Origin: an uncultured Alphaproteobacteria bacterium
GTDB lineage: Bacteria > Pseudomonadota > Alphaproteobacteria > Methylaequorales > Methylaequoraceae
Assembly (NCBI GenBank): GCA_902526175.1
Contig: CABZJY010000001.1
Span: forward strand, 130,682 to 194,681
Length of the DNA: 64,000 nt
Direction of reading: 5' to 3'
Positions 14,552 through 23,500 of the stretch are shown piece after piece. The notes under the pieces were generated by a model. It ran no database searches and was not told the DNA's origin. It saw only the letters and a program-made list of their open reading frames with translations. Made by a program: the position numbers and the translations under genes. Every line of letters begins with the position of its first letter. Positions within the stretch are counted from its first letter, which is position 1.

Positions 14552-15289
14552 ATGACAGTTAAAATTTTAAAACAATATAATTCCCAAAATTTTGATAATA
14601 GGTCAAAAAATACAAAAATCAAATATATAATTCTTCATTACACAGAAACAGATAATCTTATACAGGCTGTAAATATTTTAAGTGATAAAATCAGAAAAGT
14701 AAGTTCTCATTATGTTATTGACCAAGACGGCATGATCTATCAATTAGTTGATGATTCTCTGAGAGCCTGGCATGCTGGATTATCTTATTGGAAAAAAGAT
14801 ATTAATTTAAATGACAATTCGATTGGGATAGAAATCGTAAATAAAGGAGAGCCATCTAAGAATAAATTTTCTGATTTACAAATTGAAAAACTTATTGCTC
14901 TTCTTCAATTTCTTATACATAAATACCAGATCAGTAAATATAATATACTAGGACATAGTGATGTGGCTCCTACTAGAAAAATTGATCCAGGAATATTTTT
15001 TCCTTGGAAACAACTATTTTCTTTTTCCATTGGGCTTCCAATTTATTCGAATTACAGAAAAATTAATCTTAGGCCTCTTGACGAATTAACTTTACAAAAG
15101 TTTTTTAACAATCTCGATTATATAGGTTATAGTCAAATTGAAATTAAAAAGAATTTAAATAAAAAAAATTTGTCAATTGTTAATGCATTCCATAGACACT
15201 TTTACCCAATATTGTTAAATAAGGACCCAAATTATACTAGTTTTGAAATTTCTGAAAAACTTAAACAAGATATCAGAAAAAAGGTTTGA
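14552..15289 (+). CDS. N-acetylmuramoyl-L-alanine amidase (Amidase_2/AmiD-like)
   Basis: This zinc amidase cleaves the MurNAc-L-Ala bond of peptidoglycan or its recycled fragments. IKYIILHYTET supplies the first zinc His, SSHYVIDQDG and AWHAGLSYW the core, NSIGIEIVNKGE the catalytic Glu, and ILGHSDVAPTRKIDPG the remaining His/Asp ligands. The last 70 residues resemble a peptidoglycan-binding helical domain (PLDELTLQKFFNNLDYIGY). No export signal is apparent, which suits a cytoplasmic recycling enzyme, although an N-terminal extension cannot be excluded. The order amidase, rnpB, mraZ is one I recall from alphaproteobacteria. Confidence 0.9.
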   Translation: MTVKILKQYNSQNFDNRSKNTKIKYIILHYTETDNLIQAVNILSDKIRKVSSHYVIDQDGMIYQLVDDSLRAWHAGLSYWKKDINLNDNSIGIEIVNKGEPSKNKFSDLQIEKLIALLQFLIHKYQISKYNILGHSDVAPTRKIDPGIFFPWKQLFSFSIGLPIYSNYRKINLRPLDELTLQKFFNNLDYIGYSQIEIKKNLNKKNLSIVNAFHRHFYPILLNKDPNYTSFEISEKLKQDIRKKV

Positions 15290-15314
15290 TTTTTAGTTAT
15301 TTAAAAATTATAAA
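15286..15314 (+). promoter_or_regulatory. rnpB promoter
   Basis: TTGATT (15286-15291), a 17-nt spacer and TATAAA (15309-15314) place initiation near 15321, exactly at the predicted 5' end of RNase P RNA. The -35 box overlaps the stop codon of the amidase gene. Confidence 0.7.
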
Positions 15315-15320
15315 AAGTTT

Positions 15321-15663
15321 ACTAGATGGTTGTATGGCTGCCTTTTAAGGAGGAAAGTCCGGACTCCACAGAGTAACAGTGCCGGGTAACACCCGGCGAG
15401 GGTGACCTTAGGGAAAGTGCCACAGAAAATATACCGCCTTAGGGTAAGGTTGAAAAGGTAAGGTAAGAGCTTACCGCATTGATGGTAACATTAATGGCAG
15501 GGTAAACCCCATTGGGAGCAAGTCTAAGCAGGCAAAGTCTTTTGACAGCTTTACTCTGAGTTTTGCCAGGTAAGACGCACAGAAGTAATTGGTAACAATT
15601 ATCTCAAGATGAATAGCCATAATACTTTTTAAGTAACAGAATCCGGCTTATAGACCATCTAGT
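15321..15663 (+). ncRNA. rnpB: RNase P RNA (bacterial class A)
   Basis: This is the catalytic RNA that trims tRNA 5' leaders. P1 forms between ACTAGATGGT at the 5' end and ACCATCTAGT at the 3' end. The conserved core AGGAGGAAAGTCCGGACTCC follows near 15350, and GCCGGGTAACACCCGGCG is the P3-region arm. GGGTAAACCCC, AGACGCACAGAAG and the 3' CAGAATCCGGCTTAT are conserved class-A elements. An immediate T run after P1 (15663 onward) marks the end of transcription. About 343 nt, typical size. Confidence 0.96.
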
Positions 15664-15679
15664 TTTTTTTATTTTTTTG

Positions 15680-15707
15680 TTGCTATTTTGGTATAAAATA
15701 CCATAAT
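15680..15707 (+). promoter_or_regulatory. Candidate dcw operon promoter
   Basis: TTGCTA (15680-15685), a 16-nt spacer and CATAAT (15702-15707) lie just after the rnpB terminator and 28 nt before the mraZ ATG. The -10 box overlaps the first repeat of the putative MraZ operator, consistent with autorepression. TATAAA at 15692 is an alternative -10. Confidence 0.45.
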
Positions 15708-15723
15708 ATCCCATAGAATCCCA
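15699..15723 (-). promoter_or_regulatory. Putative MraZ operator: three TGGGA-type repeats at 10-bp period
   Basis: Read on the minus strand, the sequence is TGGGA (15723-15719), TGGGA (15713-15709), TGGTA (15703-15699), each separated by 5 nt. This is the arrangement known for MraZ binding in E. coli (TGGGN direct repeats with 5-nt spacers). The array lies between the candidate -10 and the mraZ start codon. Confidence 0.75.
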
Positions 15724-15735
15724 ATTTGGAATTTT

Positions 15736-16206
15736 ATGGCACTATTTTTATCAACTATTCAAAATAAAATTGATTCTAAATCAAGAGTTTCTGTACCATC
15801 AACATTTAGGAATTCTTTGAATAAATTATCTTTTAAGGGAATAATAGCATTTCCCTCATATTCGCATCAGTCAATAGATGCATGTGGAATTGATAGGATG
15901 GAAGCTCTTGCTAATAGTATTGATGATGAAAGCAATTATTCAAAGGAAGAATTTGAATTAATCTCTTTATATTTTAGTGAAGCAGAAGAAATACCGTTTG
16001 ATAAAGATGGAAGAATCATCTTACCAAAAAAACTTCTTGATCATGCAGATATTTCAAAAAATGCACTATTTGTTGGACTAGGTCCTACATTCCAAATCTG
16101 GAACCCCGATTTATATGAAAAACAAAAAGTTTTAACAATTAAAATAGCTAAGGAAAAAAAACTTAACCCCAGACTAAAACCAATTCCAAAAGGAATTCTA
16201 GAATAA
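15736..16206 (+). CDS. mraZ: Transcriptional regulator MraZ
   Basis: MraZ is a ring-forming DNA-binding protein that represses the dcw operon. Two AbrB-like half-domains are visible: NKIDSKSRVSVPSTFR near residues 10-25 and PFDKDGRIILPKKLLDH near 91-107, the DxxGR motifs that touch the TGGG repeats. Length (156 aa) is normal. It starts 13 nt after the last operator repeat and ends 9 nt before ftsZ, whose ribosome-binding site (AAGGAG) overlaps its stop. The autoregulatory loop is inferred from the upstream repeats. Confidence 0.93.
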   Translation: MALFLSTIQNKIDSKSRVSVPSTFRNSLNKLSFKGIIAFPSYSHQSIDACGIDRMEALANSIDDESNYSKEEFELISLYFSEAEEIPFDKDGRIILPKKLLDHADISKNALFVGLGPTFQIWNPDLYEKQKVLTIKIAKEKKLNPRLKPIPKGILE

Positions 16207-16215
16207 GGAGCTAAA

Positions 16216-17727
16216 ATGACACTTCATCTAAAAATGCCGGCAAAAGCTAATAATTTATCACCAAAAATTTCAGTAATAGGAATTGGTGGTGCAGGGGGAA
16301 ATATTATTAATAGCATGATTGACTATAATGTTTCTGGTGTTTCTTTCCTGAATGTTAATACGGATAGTCAACAGTTGAAACACTCAAAGGCTGAGGAAAC
16401 TTTACAACTTGGTCCTAATTGTACTCAAGGATTAGGAGCAGGTGCTGATCCAGATGTTGGAAAAGCTTCTGCAGAAGAAGTTGTTAATGAAATTCAAGAG
16501 TATCTTGATGACGCAAATATGGTATTTTTAACTGCAGGAATGGGAGGAGGAACCGGGACAGGTGCTTCGCCAGTTGTTGCTAGGGTTGCAAGAGATATGG
16601 GAATTTTAATTGTTGGTGTTGTCACAAAACCTTTTGAAATGGAAGGTAAAGTAAAAATGCAAAGAGCAGAGGAAGGAATTCGAGAATTACAAAAATATGT
16701 TGATAACTTAATTGTAATACCAAATCAAAATATTTTTCATTCTGCCAAGCCAGAAACCACTTTTACAGAAGCATTACAACTTGCAAATAATGTTTTAATT
16801 GATGGTGTAAGAAGTATTATTGACTTGATGGTTAAACCAGGCATTATGAATCATGATTATTCTGATGTAAGAGCTGTCATGAGTGAAACTGGTAAGGTTC
16901 ATATGGGCACTGGTATTGCTGAAGATAATGAACGTTCATTAAAAGCAACCGAAGAAGCAATTTTGAACCCATTGTTAGAAAACAATTCAATGTCAGGGGC
17001 TAGAGGAGTATTAGTAAATATAACTGGTGGCGAAGATGTAACATTACTTGAGGTAGATCAAGCGTTACATAAAATAAAAGAAGAATCTGACGAAAATGCT
17101 AATATTATTTGGGGAATTACAAAAGACGAAGCATATAGTGGAAAATTCAAGATATCTGTTATATCAACAGGAATAGACTCTGAAACATTTGGTAATAGAA
17201 TTAAAACAGAAAACAAAGTTAAAATTGATAATGTTGATGCATTTATAGACAAAAATAACAACTTTATAGAGAAAGATAACAATAATGAAACCTCAGTCCC
17301 TAAGTTTCTAGTTGAGCTAGAAAATCCAAAATTAAACCAAGACTATAACCAAGATCAAGGGGCACACGAACTAAAGATTAAAGAGTTAGAAAATAAAGCT
17401 AAAGAGTTTAAAGAAGAAGATGAGAAAAAAATTGAATCATCATTTTTTGAAAGAATTTTTGGAAATAAAAAAAATAAAGATGAAGACAAGGTATCCAGTG
17501 TAGTTAAAAAAAATGTAGGAGTATTTGATGATCAAGAAAAAGAAGAATTAGAAAAAATGGAGGGAGAACGCTCATTATTTGATTCAAAAAGAATTACAGA
17601 AAATTCAAATCTCAACTTAGATAAGAATATCGAAGAAAGTGCTATTGAGTCAGATGAAGTTTCTTTAAAGACATCAGATGATGAACTTCTTCAAATACCT
17701 GCATTTCTAAGAAGACAAGCAAACTAA
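16216..17727 (+). CDS. ftsZ: Cell division GTPase FtsZ
   Basis: FtsZ is the tubulin homologue that forms the division ring. The GTP-binding GMGGGTGTG is at 109-116, the nucleotide region IGIGGAGGN near 21-29, and the T7-loop region LLEVDQAL near 280. The GTPase core ends near 320, followed by a charged disordered linker of about 160 residues and the conserved C-terminal peptide LLQIPAFLRRQ that binds FtsA. The start ATG is preceded by AAGGAG. Its place is odd: between mraZ and rsmH, not behind ftsA, although ftsQ and ftsA are in their normal slot downstream. No second ftsZ is in the window. Confidence 0.97.
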   Translation: MTLHLKMPAKANNLSPKISVIGIGGAGGNIINSMIDYNVSGVSFLNVNTDSQQLKHSKAEETLQLGPNCTQGLGAGADPDVGKASAEEVVNEIQEYLDDANMVFLTAGMGGGTGTGASPVVARVARDMGILIVGVVTKPFEMEGKVKMQRAEEGIRELQKYVDNLIVIPNQNIFHSAKPETTFTEALQLANNVLIDGVRSIIDLMVKPGIMNHDYSDVRAVMSETGKVHMGTGIAEDNERSLKATEEAILNPLLENNSMSGARGVLVNITGGEDVTLLEVDQALHKIKEESDENANIIWGITKDEAYSGKFKISVISTGIDSETFGNRIKTENKVKIDNVDAFIDKNNNFIEKDNNNETSVPKFLVELENPKLNQDYNQDQGAHELKIKELENKAKEFKEEDEKKIESSFFERIFGNKKNKDEDKVSSVVKKNVGVFDDQEKEELEKMEGERSLFDSKRITENSNLNLDKNIEESAIESDEVSLKTSDDELLQIPAFLRRQAN

Positions 17728-17732
17728 GGATA

Positions 17733-18668
17733 GTGGACAAATTTACTCACACTCCAGTGATGGTGGATGAAGTGATGAAAATTTTAGAGCCTAGTTCAAA
17801 AAAACTATATGTTGATGCAACTTTCGGGCAAGGTGGATATACTAAAGAAATATTTAAAAATTGTTATAATTGTAAGATTATAGCTATTGACAGAGATCCA
17901 AATTCAAAAAAATATATTAAACAATACCAGTCAAGTTATAAAACAAAATTCTTTTTCTTTAACAAACGGTTTAGTCAACTAAGAAAAATAATTAATAAAT
18001 TTGGAGAAAAAATTGACGGAATTGTATTTGATTTAGGTCTGTCTAATACTCAGTTAGATGATCCTTCCAGAGGATTTTCTTTTAATTCGAACGGACCATT
18101 AGATATGAGAATGGGTAATCAAAATGATAGTAAAATTACTGCAGAAAAAATAATTAATGAATTTAATGAAAAAGATTTGAGTGATATTTTTTTTAAATTT
18201 GGGGAAGAAAAAAAATCGTTTAAGATTGCTAGAGCAATAATTTCAGAAAGAAAAAAAAATAAAATAACCTCTACACTCCAGTTATCAGAAATTATAAATA
18301 GCTTAGGTCTCAAAAAAAATTATAAAATTAATAGTGCTACAAGATCATTTCAAGCACTAAGAATATTTATTAATGAAGAGCTTAATGAACTGCAAGATAC
18401 ACTAAAATGTATTCCAAGTATTTTGAACAAAGATGGTAAGATTGTAGTTGTTTCTTTTCATTCACTTGAGGACAGGATTGTTAAAAATTTTTTTAAAGAA
18501 AACAGTGGTATTTTTTATAATAATTATAGGAATAATCCTCCCAATATTACTCATAAAACTCAAACGCTGTCAATTATTACAAAAAAACCTTTATTACCTA
18601 AATTTAGTGAAATAAAAAGAAACCCTCGTTCTCGTTCTGCTAAATTAAGAGCTGCAAAAAAAATATGA
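17733..18668 (+). CDS. rsmH: 16S rRNA (cytosine-1402-N4) methyltransferase
   Basis: RsmH (MraW) methylates N4 of C1402 in the ribosomal P site. FTHTPVMVDEVMKIL is the family N-terminus, VDATFGQGGYTKEIF holds the SAM site, and FDLGLSNTQLDDPSRGFSF and VSFHSLEDRIVKNFF are diagnostic. The start is GTG at 17733, 8 nt after an AAGGA-type site; no ATG fits. It overlaps ftsL by 4 nt. The 311-aa length is usual. Confidence 0.96.
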   Translation: MDKFTHTPVMVDEVMKILEPSSKKLYVDATFGQGGYTKEIFKNCYNCKIIAIDRDPNSKKYIKQYQSSYKTKFFFFNKRFSQLRKIINKFGEKIDGIVFDLGLSNTQLDDPSRGFSFNSNGPLDMRMGNQNDSKITAEKIINEFNEKDLSDIFFKFGEEKKSFKIARAIISERKKNKITSTLQLSEIINSLGLKKNYKINSATRSFQALRIFINEELNELQDTLKCIPSILNKDGKIVVVSFHSLEDRIVKNFFKENSGIFYNNYRNNPPNITHKTQTLSIITKKPLLPKFSEIKRNPRSRSAKLRAAKKI

Positions 18669-18928
18669 TTAAAATTTTTTCTTACTTGATATCTGTCTTA
18701 ATAATTTTAAATTTTCTTTTGCATTTTGGCTTAGAAAAACAAGAAAAAAAAATTCAAAAACTTAATCAAGAGTACCAAAATATATTAAAAGAGATGCAAC
18801 TAATAAAAATTAATTTTGCTTTTTTGACACGTCCAGAAAACTTAAAAAATATTAACAAAAAATTATTTTATTTAGAACCCTATGATTTATCAAATGTTAC
18901 AATAATGGATAATCCTAAAAATGAATAA
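18665..18928 (+). CDS. ftsL: Cell division protein FtsL
   Basis: An 87-aa bitopic protein: short N-terminus, one membrane helix (FSYLISVLIILNFLLHFGL), then a coiled coil (EKKIQKLNQEYQNILKEM) and a short tail. Sequence identity within FtsL is always poor; topology plus position between rsmH and ftsI make the call. FtsL joins FtsQ and FtsB to activate FtsWI. Starts overlap on both sides (4 nt with rsmH, 8 nt with ftsI). Confidence 0.85.
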   Translation: MIKIFSYLISVLIILNFLLHFGLEKQEKKIQKLNQEYQNILKEMQLIKINFAFLTRPENLKNINKKLFYLEPYDLSNVTIMDNPKNE

Positions 18929-20639
18929 ATCAAGAAGAATTAAATATGACAATATAATTCCAAAAACATTCTCCTTTGATTCAAAATTCATAGATTTTAC
19001 AGACGACAAAAAGCTTATACAAAATAGTCAGGTTTCGGAAGTTTTAAATCTTGGTAAAAAAAGATTGTCTATTTTTTCCTATTTAATATTTATTCTTATG
19101 GCGTTATTAATTGTAAAATCATTCAAATACTCAACAAAAAATTACTTATTAATTAAATTATCAGAAAATAAAGATAATTTAATGAGAGGAATGATACTCG
19201 ATAGAAACAATAATGTCATATCTGGTTCAATTCCTGTAAAAGATTTGTATTTAGAACCCAATAAAATTCTTGATAATGTAAATTTTATTGATCAGGTAAG
19301 ATTAATTTTTCCTGATATTAAAATCGAGAAGATAAATAATATAATTAAATCTGGAAAATATAGATTATTAAAAAAACATCTTAGTAAAACAGAGGAAGTA
19401 AAAATATTAAAGTTGGGAGAGCCGGCACTAAAATTTCAAGAATCTCAAAAAAGGATATATCCTCAAAATAATTTATTTTCTCAAGTTACTGGATTTGTTT
19501 CAAAGTATGGGGTACCAAAAAGCAAATTAGAAAAGAGTCAAAATCAAAATCTTGAAAAAGGACAAAATATTTATCTTACTTTAGATGCCAAGCTCCAAAA
19601 TATTTTTTACGAGGAGCTAAAAAGTGGGATGGAAAAATTTAACGCTAGAGCTGCAGCTGCAATAATGATGGATGTTAATACTGGAGAGATAATTACAATG
19701 CTCTCTTTACCTGATTATAACCCGAATTTTCCAAATAAAATAAAACCTTTTAGTGAAAATAATTTGATTACTTCAGCTCGTTATGAGATGGGTTCCACTT
19801 TAAAAACTTTTAATGTTGCAATGGCACTACAAGGTAATATTTCTATTAAAAATCAATTTTTTGATGTTTCTAAACCATATAAGCTATCTAAAAATTATTT
19901 AGTTCATGATGTAGTAAAATTATCTAATCAAGCAAATCTCAATGATATTTTCGTTAATTCATCAAATATTGGTAGTATAAAAATATTTGATGAAATTGGA
20001 CATATCAAACAAAAAGAGTTTTTTTCAAAATTAAAACTAGATAAAAATCTTCAAATTGAAGGTCTAAAAATTATTAGAAATAGGTTACCAGAAAAGTGGA
20101 ACCAACTAAGTGGACGTAGTTTAAGTTTTGGATATGGTGCATCATTGACCCCAATAAGTCTAGTAAGTACTTACGCTTTGCTCGTAAATGGAGGATATTA
20201 TGTACAACCTAAAATTCTTAAAAATTTAGAAAATAAGAAAAAAAGGATTTTTTCTGAAACTTTATCAAAAGAAATTAGGGATCTACTTCATGATGTCGTA
20301 ATTAATGGATCTGGGAAAAAGGCATATGTAAACGGTATTGATATTGGAGGTAAAACAGGAACAGCAAGAAAAACAAATAATAAGAATTATGGTGATAAGG
20401 TTATAACATCTTTTGTAGGAGTTTTTCCTATTACTAAACCTAAGTACATAATTTTTATTCTCCTTGATGAACCTCAGAATTTAAATTCAGAAAATCTATA
20501 CGGAGGAAATACAGCTGCACCAATCTTTTCAAGAATTCTTAAGAGAATTGCAATTGATATTAAAATTTATCCAAAAAAACAACTAAAAAAAGAATTGAAA
20601 ATCACCAAAAAAAAGAGTTTGTATAATGAAACTTTCTAG
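18921..20639 (+). CDS. ftsI: Septal peptidoglycan transpeptidase FtsI (PBP3)
   Basis: FtsI crosslinks septal peptidoglycan together with FtsW. After a 50-residue cytoplasmic tail there is one membrane helix (LSIFSYLIFILMALLIVKSF), a pedestal domain with RGMILDRNNNVI, and the transpeptidase domain with the active-site STLK at 292-295, SSN at 347-349 and KTG at 478-480. Length 572 aa is typical of alphaproteobacteria. It overlaps murE by 14 nt, as is usual in this operon. Confidence 0.96.
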   Translation: MNKSRRIKYDNIIPKTFSFDSKFIDFTDDKKLIQNSQVSEVLNLGKKRLSIFSYLIFILMALLIVKSFKYSTKNYLLIKLSENKDNLMRGMILDRNNNVISGSIPVKDLYLEPNKILDNVNFIDQVRLIFPDIKIEKINNIIKSGKYRLLKKHLSKTEEVKILKLGEPALKFQESQKRIYPQNNLFSQVTGFVSKYGVPKSKLEKSQNQNLEKGQNIYLTLDAKLQNIFYEELKSGMEKFNARAAAAIMMDVNTGEIITMLSLPDYNPNFPNKIKPFSENNLITSARYEMGSTLKTFNVAMALQGNISIKNQFFDVSKPYKLSKNYLVHDVVKLSNQANLNDIFVNSSNIGSIKIFDEIGHIKQKEFFSKLKLDKNLQIEGLKIIRNRLPEKWNQLSGRSLSFGYGASLTPISLVSTYALLVNGGYYVQPKILKNLENKKKRIFSETLSKEIRDLLHDVVINGSGKKAYVNGIDIGGKTGTARKTNNKNYGDKVITSFVGVFPITKPKYIIFILLDEPQNLNSENLYGGNTAAPIFSRILKRIAIDIKIYPKKQLKKELKITKKKSLYNETF

Positions 20640-22098
20640 TGTGATTTCAAGGTGCCGTGTGGAATCTAAGATTTTATTTAAATCTAATTTTAGCATTAAA
20701 GGAATCACTAACAATTCAAAAAAAATGAAAGAAAATTTTATTTTTACTGCAATTCAGGGTAAACAGTTTGACGGGCACAAGTTTATACAAGATTTTTATC
20801 ATTTAAAGAATTTTGCTATTATTTCAAATTGCAAAAATAAAGTTTTAAAGTATTTAAAAAAAATTCCAGAAAACTTCTCATTAATTGAAACTAATTACCC
20901 AATTAAATTATGCAACGAAATAGCTTCTTTAATATACCCAAATAATATATCGGAGAAAATTGCAGTAACGGGTACAAATGGTAAAACAAGCGTCAGTGAA
21001 TTTGTAAGGCAACTATGGCATATTTATGGTTTTGAATCTGCAAGCGTAGGAACACTTGGAATACAATCGTCAAAAAAACATAAAAAATCAAACCTAACAA
21101 CCCTTGACGGAATAGACTTTCATAAAACATTATCTAAACTACAAAAAATAGGATGCAAAAAAATAGTTACCGAAGCTTCAAGCATCGGAATAGATCGTTG
21201 GAGATTGTTCCCAGCAAAGTTTGACAAGTTGGCTTTTACTAATCTAACAAGAGACCATATAGATTATCATAAAACATTTAGGAAATATCGAGAATCTAAA
21301 CTAGATCTCTTTAGGAATTATAAAACATCAAATTCATTGGCAATAATTAATTCGGATGATCCTAACTCAACTTTTTTTCTAAAAGAATGTAAGATCAATC
21401 GGATAAAAGTTTTAGATTATGGTTTCAATGCTAAATTTCTTAAAATAACAAAAATTCAAATAAAATCTAATTTATCAATCATTAAAATAGAATTAAATAA
21501 AAAAGAAATGGAAATTATTCTGAGAACAATATGTGAATTTGATATTCTCAATAAATTTTGTGCTCTTCTCCTAGTAAAAGGAATAAATATAAAAAAAAAT
21601 GATTTTTCAAACTTAAATAAATTAAGCATGCCTCGTGGAAGATTTGATAAAGTTTTTGATAAACAATTTAAGGTTTACATTGATTATGCTCATACGCCAG
21701 ATGCATTAAAAAATGTTTTTAAAGGTTTACAAAAAATAAAAAAAAAATATCTTTTTGCACTCATAGGTTGTGGTGGTAACAGAGATTCGGGGAAACGAAA
21801 CTTAATGACAAAAATTGCTCTAAAATACTGTGATAAAGTAATAATTACAGATGATAACCCACGTTTTGAAAATCCAGAAAAAATAAGGGAAGAAATGCTT
21901 TTAGGTATAAATAAAAAAAACCTTACGCGTATCTATAACATTGGTAACAGAAGAAAGGCTATAGAATTTGGAATTAAAAATCTAAAAAAAGATGATATTT
22001 TTATTATTACAGGTAAAGGTCATGAAGATTATCAGATTATTAAAAATAAAAAAAAGTATTTTAGTGATTATAAAATAGTTGAAAAGATATTGGGTTAA
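20626..22098 (+). CDS. murE: UDP-MurNAc-L-Ala-D-Glu:meso-diaminopimelate ligase
   Basis: MurE adds the third residue of the peptidoglycan stem peptide. The Mur-ligase ATP loop is VTGTNGKTSVSEF. The specificity motif near the end reads DDNPRFENP, where DNPR marks use of meso-diaminopimelate in place of lysine. TGKGHEDYQ closes the C-terminal domain. It starts within ftsI by a 14-nt overlap; murF follows one nucleotide after the stop. Full-length, 490 aa. Confidence 0.96.
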   Translation: MKLSSVISRCRVESKILFKSNFSIKGITNNSKKMKENFIFTAIQGKQFDGHKFIQDFYHLKNFAIISNCKNKVLKYLKKIPENFSLIETNYPIKLCNEIASLIYPNNISEKIAVTGTNGKTSVSEFVRQLWHIYGFESASVGTLGIQSSKKHKKSNLTTLDGIDFHKTLSKLQKIGCKKIVTEASSIGIDRWRLFPAKFDKLAFTNLTRDHIDYHKTFRKYRESKLDLFRNYKTSNSLAIINSDDPNSTFFLKECKINRIKVLDYGFNAKFLKITKIQIKSNLSIIKIELNKKEMEIILRTICEFDILNKFCALLLVKGINIKKNDFSNLNKLSMPRGRFDKVFDKQFKVYIDYAHTPDALKNVFKGLQKIKKKYLFALIGCGGNRDSGKRNLMTKIALKYCDKVIITDDNPRFENPEKIREEMLLGINKKNLTRIYNIGNRRKAIEFGIKNLKKDDIFIITGKGHEDYQIIKNKKKYFSDYKIVEKILG

Positions 22099-22099
22099 A

Positions 22100-23500
22100 A
22101 TGGAACTTTTCACGTCAGAAGAAATTGAAAGTATATTTAAGAATAAATTTAAAAAAAAGTTATTTTTTAATGAGATAAAAATTAATTCTCGATTAAAATC
22201 TAACAACTCTCTCTTTATACCTATTAAAGGAAAAAAATTTGATGGTCACGATTTTATTCACGAAGCCTTTAAAAATGGAGCTACTGCTTCATTAGTAAAT
22301 TATGATTACTATAAAAAGTATTTAAATAAGACTGAATTCGACGACTTTTTGATACCTGTAGAAGATACTCTTAAATCATTACAATTATTAGCTAAATATT
22401 CAAGAATGAGATCTAAATTGAAAAAAATGATTTGTATTACAGGAAGTAACGGCAAAACAACGCTTAAAGATTGGTTGAATCAAGTTTTAAAAAAATATTT
22501 TATAACTTATGCTACTCAAGGTAATTTTAATAATCAAATAGGATTACCACTTTCATTGTCAAGAATGCCCAAAAATACAGAAGTTTGTATTTTAGAAGTT
22601 GGCACAAATCAGCCAGGTGAAATTGAGTTTTTAACTTCAATTTCTTCTCCAGATATTTCTATTGTCACAAATATTGGAGATGCGCATATCGGAAATTTTA
22701 AAAATCGAAAAAATATAGCTATCGAAAAATCAAAAATATTTTCTAGTTTGGAAAAAGGTTTGGCAATAATACCTTATGACAATTTCTATGAAGTATTGAT
22801 AAATGAAGCTAAGAAAAATAAAAATAGAATTTTAAGCTTTGGAGATTCAAACAAATCTGACGCAAGTATTTTAAATATTTCATCAAACCAATGTGAATCA
22901 AATTATAAAGTAGAATTAAAAATATTAGGTAAAAAAATTAAGTTTGATTGGAACTATTTTGGAGTGCACTGGGCAACGAACATCTTAATTATATTAATAA
23001 TTGCCAAGGAACTAAATCTGTTATTCAATGATGTTTTAAAACAAATTTCAAAACTTAAACCCGAAATTGGAAGAGGATCCTTACATAAAACAAAAATAAA
23101 TGGAAAAGATATTGTCATAATTGATGATTCATATAATGCAAATCCAAATTCTATGAAAAACTCACTATTAAACTTTTTAAATCTTAAGATTAAAAATCAA
23201 AGAAAAATTTGTGTCTTGGGAGACATGTTAGAGCTTGGCAAAAAAATGGAGTTTTATCATAAAGAAATCTCACTGATATTAAATGAATCTGATATAGATT
23301 TTGTTATAACTGTAGGAAAGGAGTCTAAGATAATAAGTGAAAATTTAACTAGCTCTATCAAATCAAAACATTTTCCGGATACCAAAAGATTATATAATTT
23401 TTTAAATAAAAATTTAATTAAAAATGATTTAGTATTATTTAAAGGATCAAATTCTGTTAAACTTTGGGAAATATGTAAAATTCTTACTTGTGGTTCGTAA
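22100..23500 (+). CDS. murF: UDP-MurNAc-tripeptide:D-Ala-D-Ala ligase
   Basis: MurF attaches D-Ala-D-Ala to complete the pentapeptide. The ATP loop is ITGSNGKTTLKDWL, followed by ATQGNFNNQIGLPLSL, EVGTNQPGEI and VIIDDSYNANPNSM, all MurF signatures. The track start at 22079 lies inside murE; ATG 22100 gives MELFTSEEIESIF, the standard N-terminus. It abuts mraY with no gap. The 466-aa length is normal. Confidence 0.95.
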   Translation: MELFTSEEIESIFKNKFKKKLFFNEIKINSRLKSNNSLFIPIKGKKFDGHDFIHEAFKNGATASLVNYDYYKKYLNKTEFDDFLIPVEDTLKSLQLLAKYSRMRSKLKKMICITGSNGKTTLKDWLNQVLKKYFITYATQGNFNNQIGLPLSLSRMPKNTEVCILEVGTNQPGEIEFLTSISSPDISIVTNIGDAHIGNFKNRKNIAIEKSKIFSSLEKGLAIIPYDNFYEVLINEAKKNKNRILSFGDSNKSDASILNISSNQCESNYKVELKILGKKIKFDWNYFGVHWATNILIILIIAKELNLLFNDVLKQISKLKPEIGRGSLHKTKINGKDIVIIDDSYNANPNSMKNSLLNFLNLKIKNQRKICVLGDMLELGKKMEFYHKEISLILNESDIDFVITVGKESKIISENLTSSIKSKHFPDTKRLYNFLNKNLIKNDLVLFKGSNSVKLWEICKILTCGS

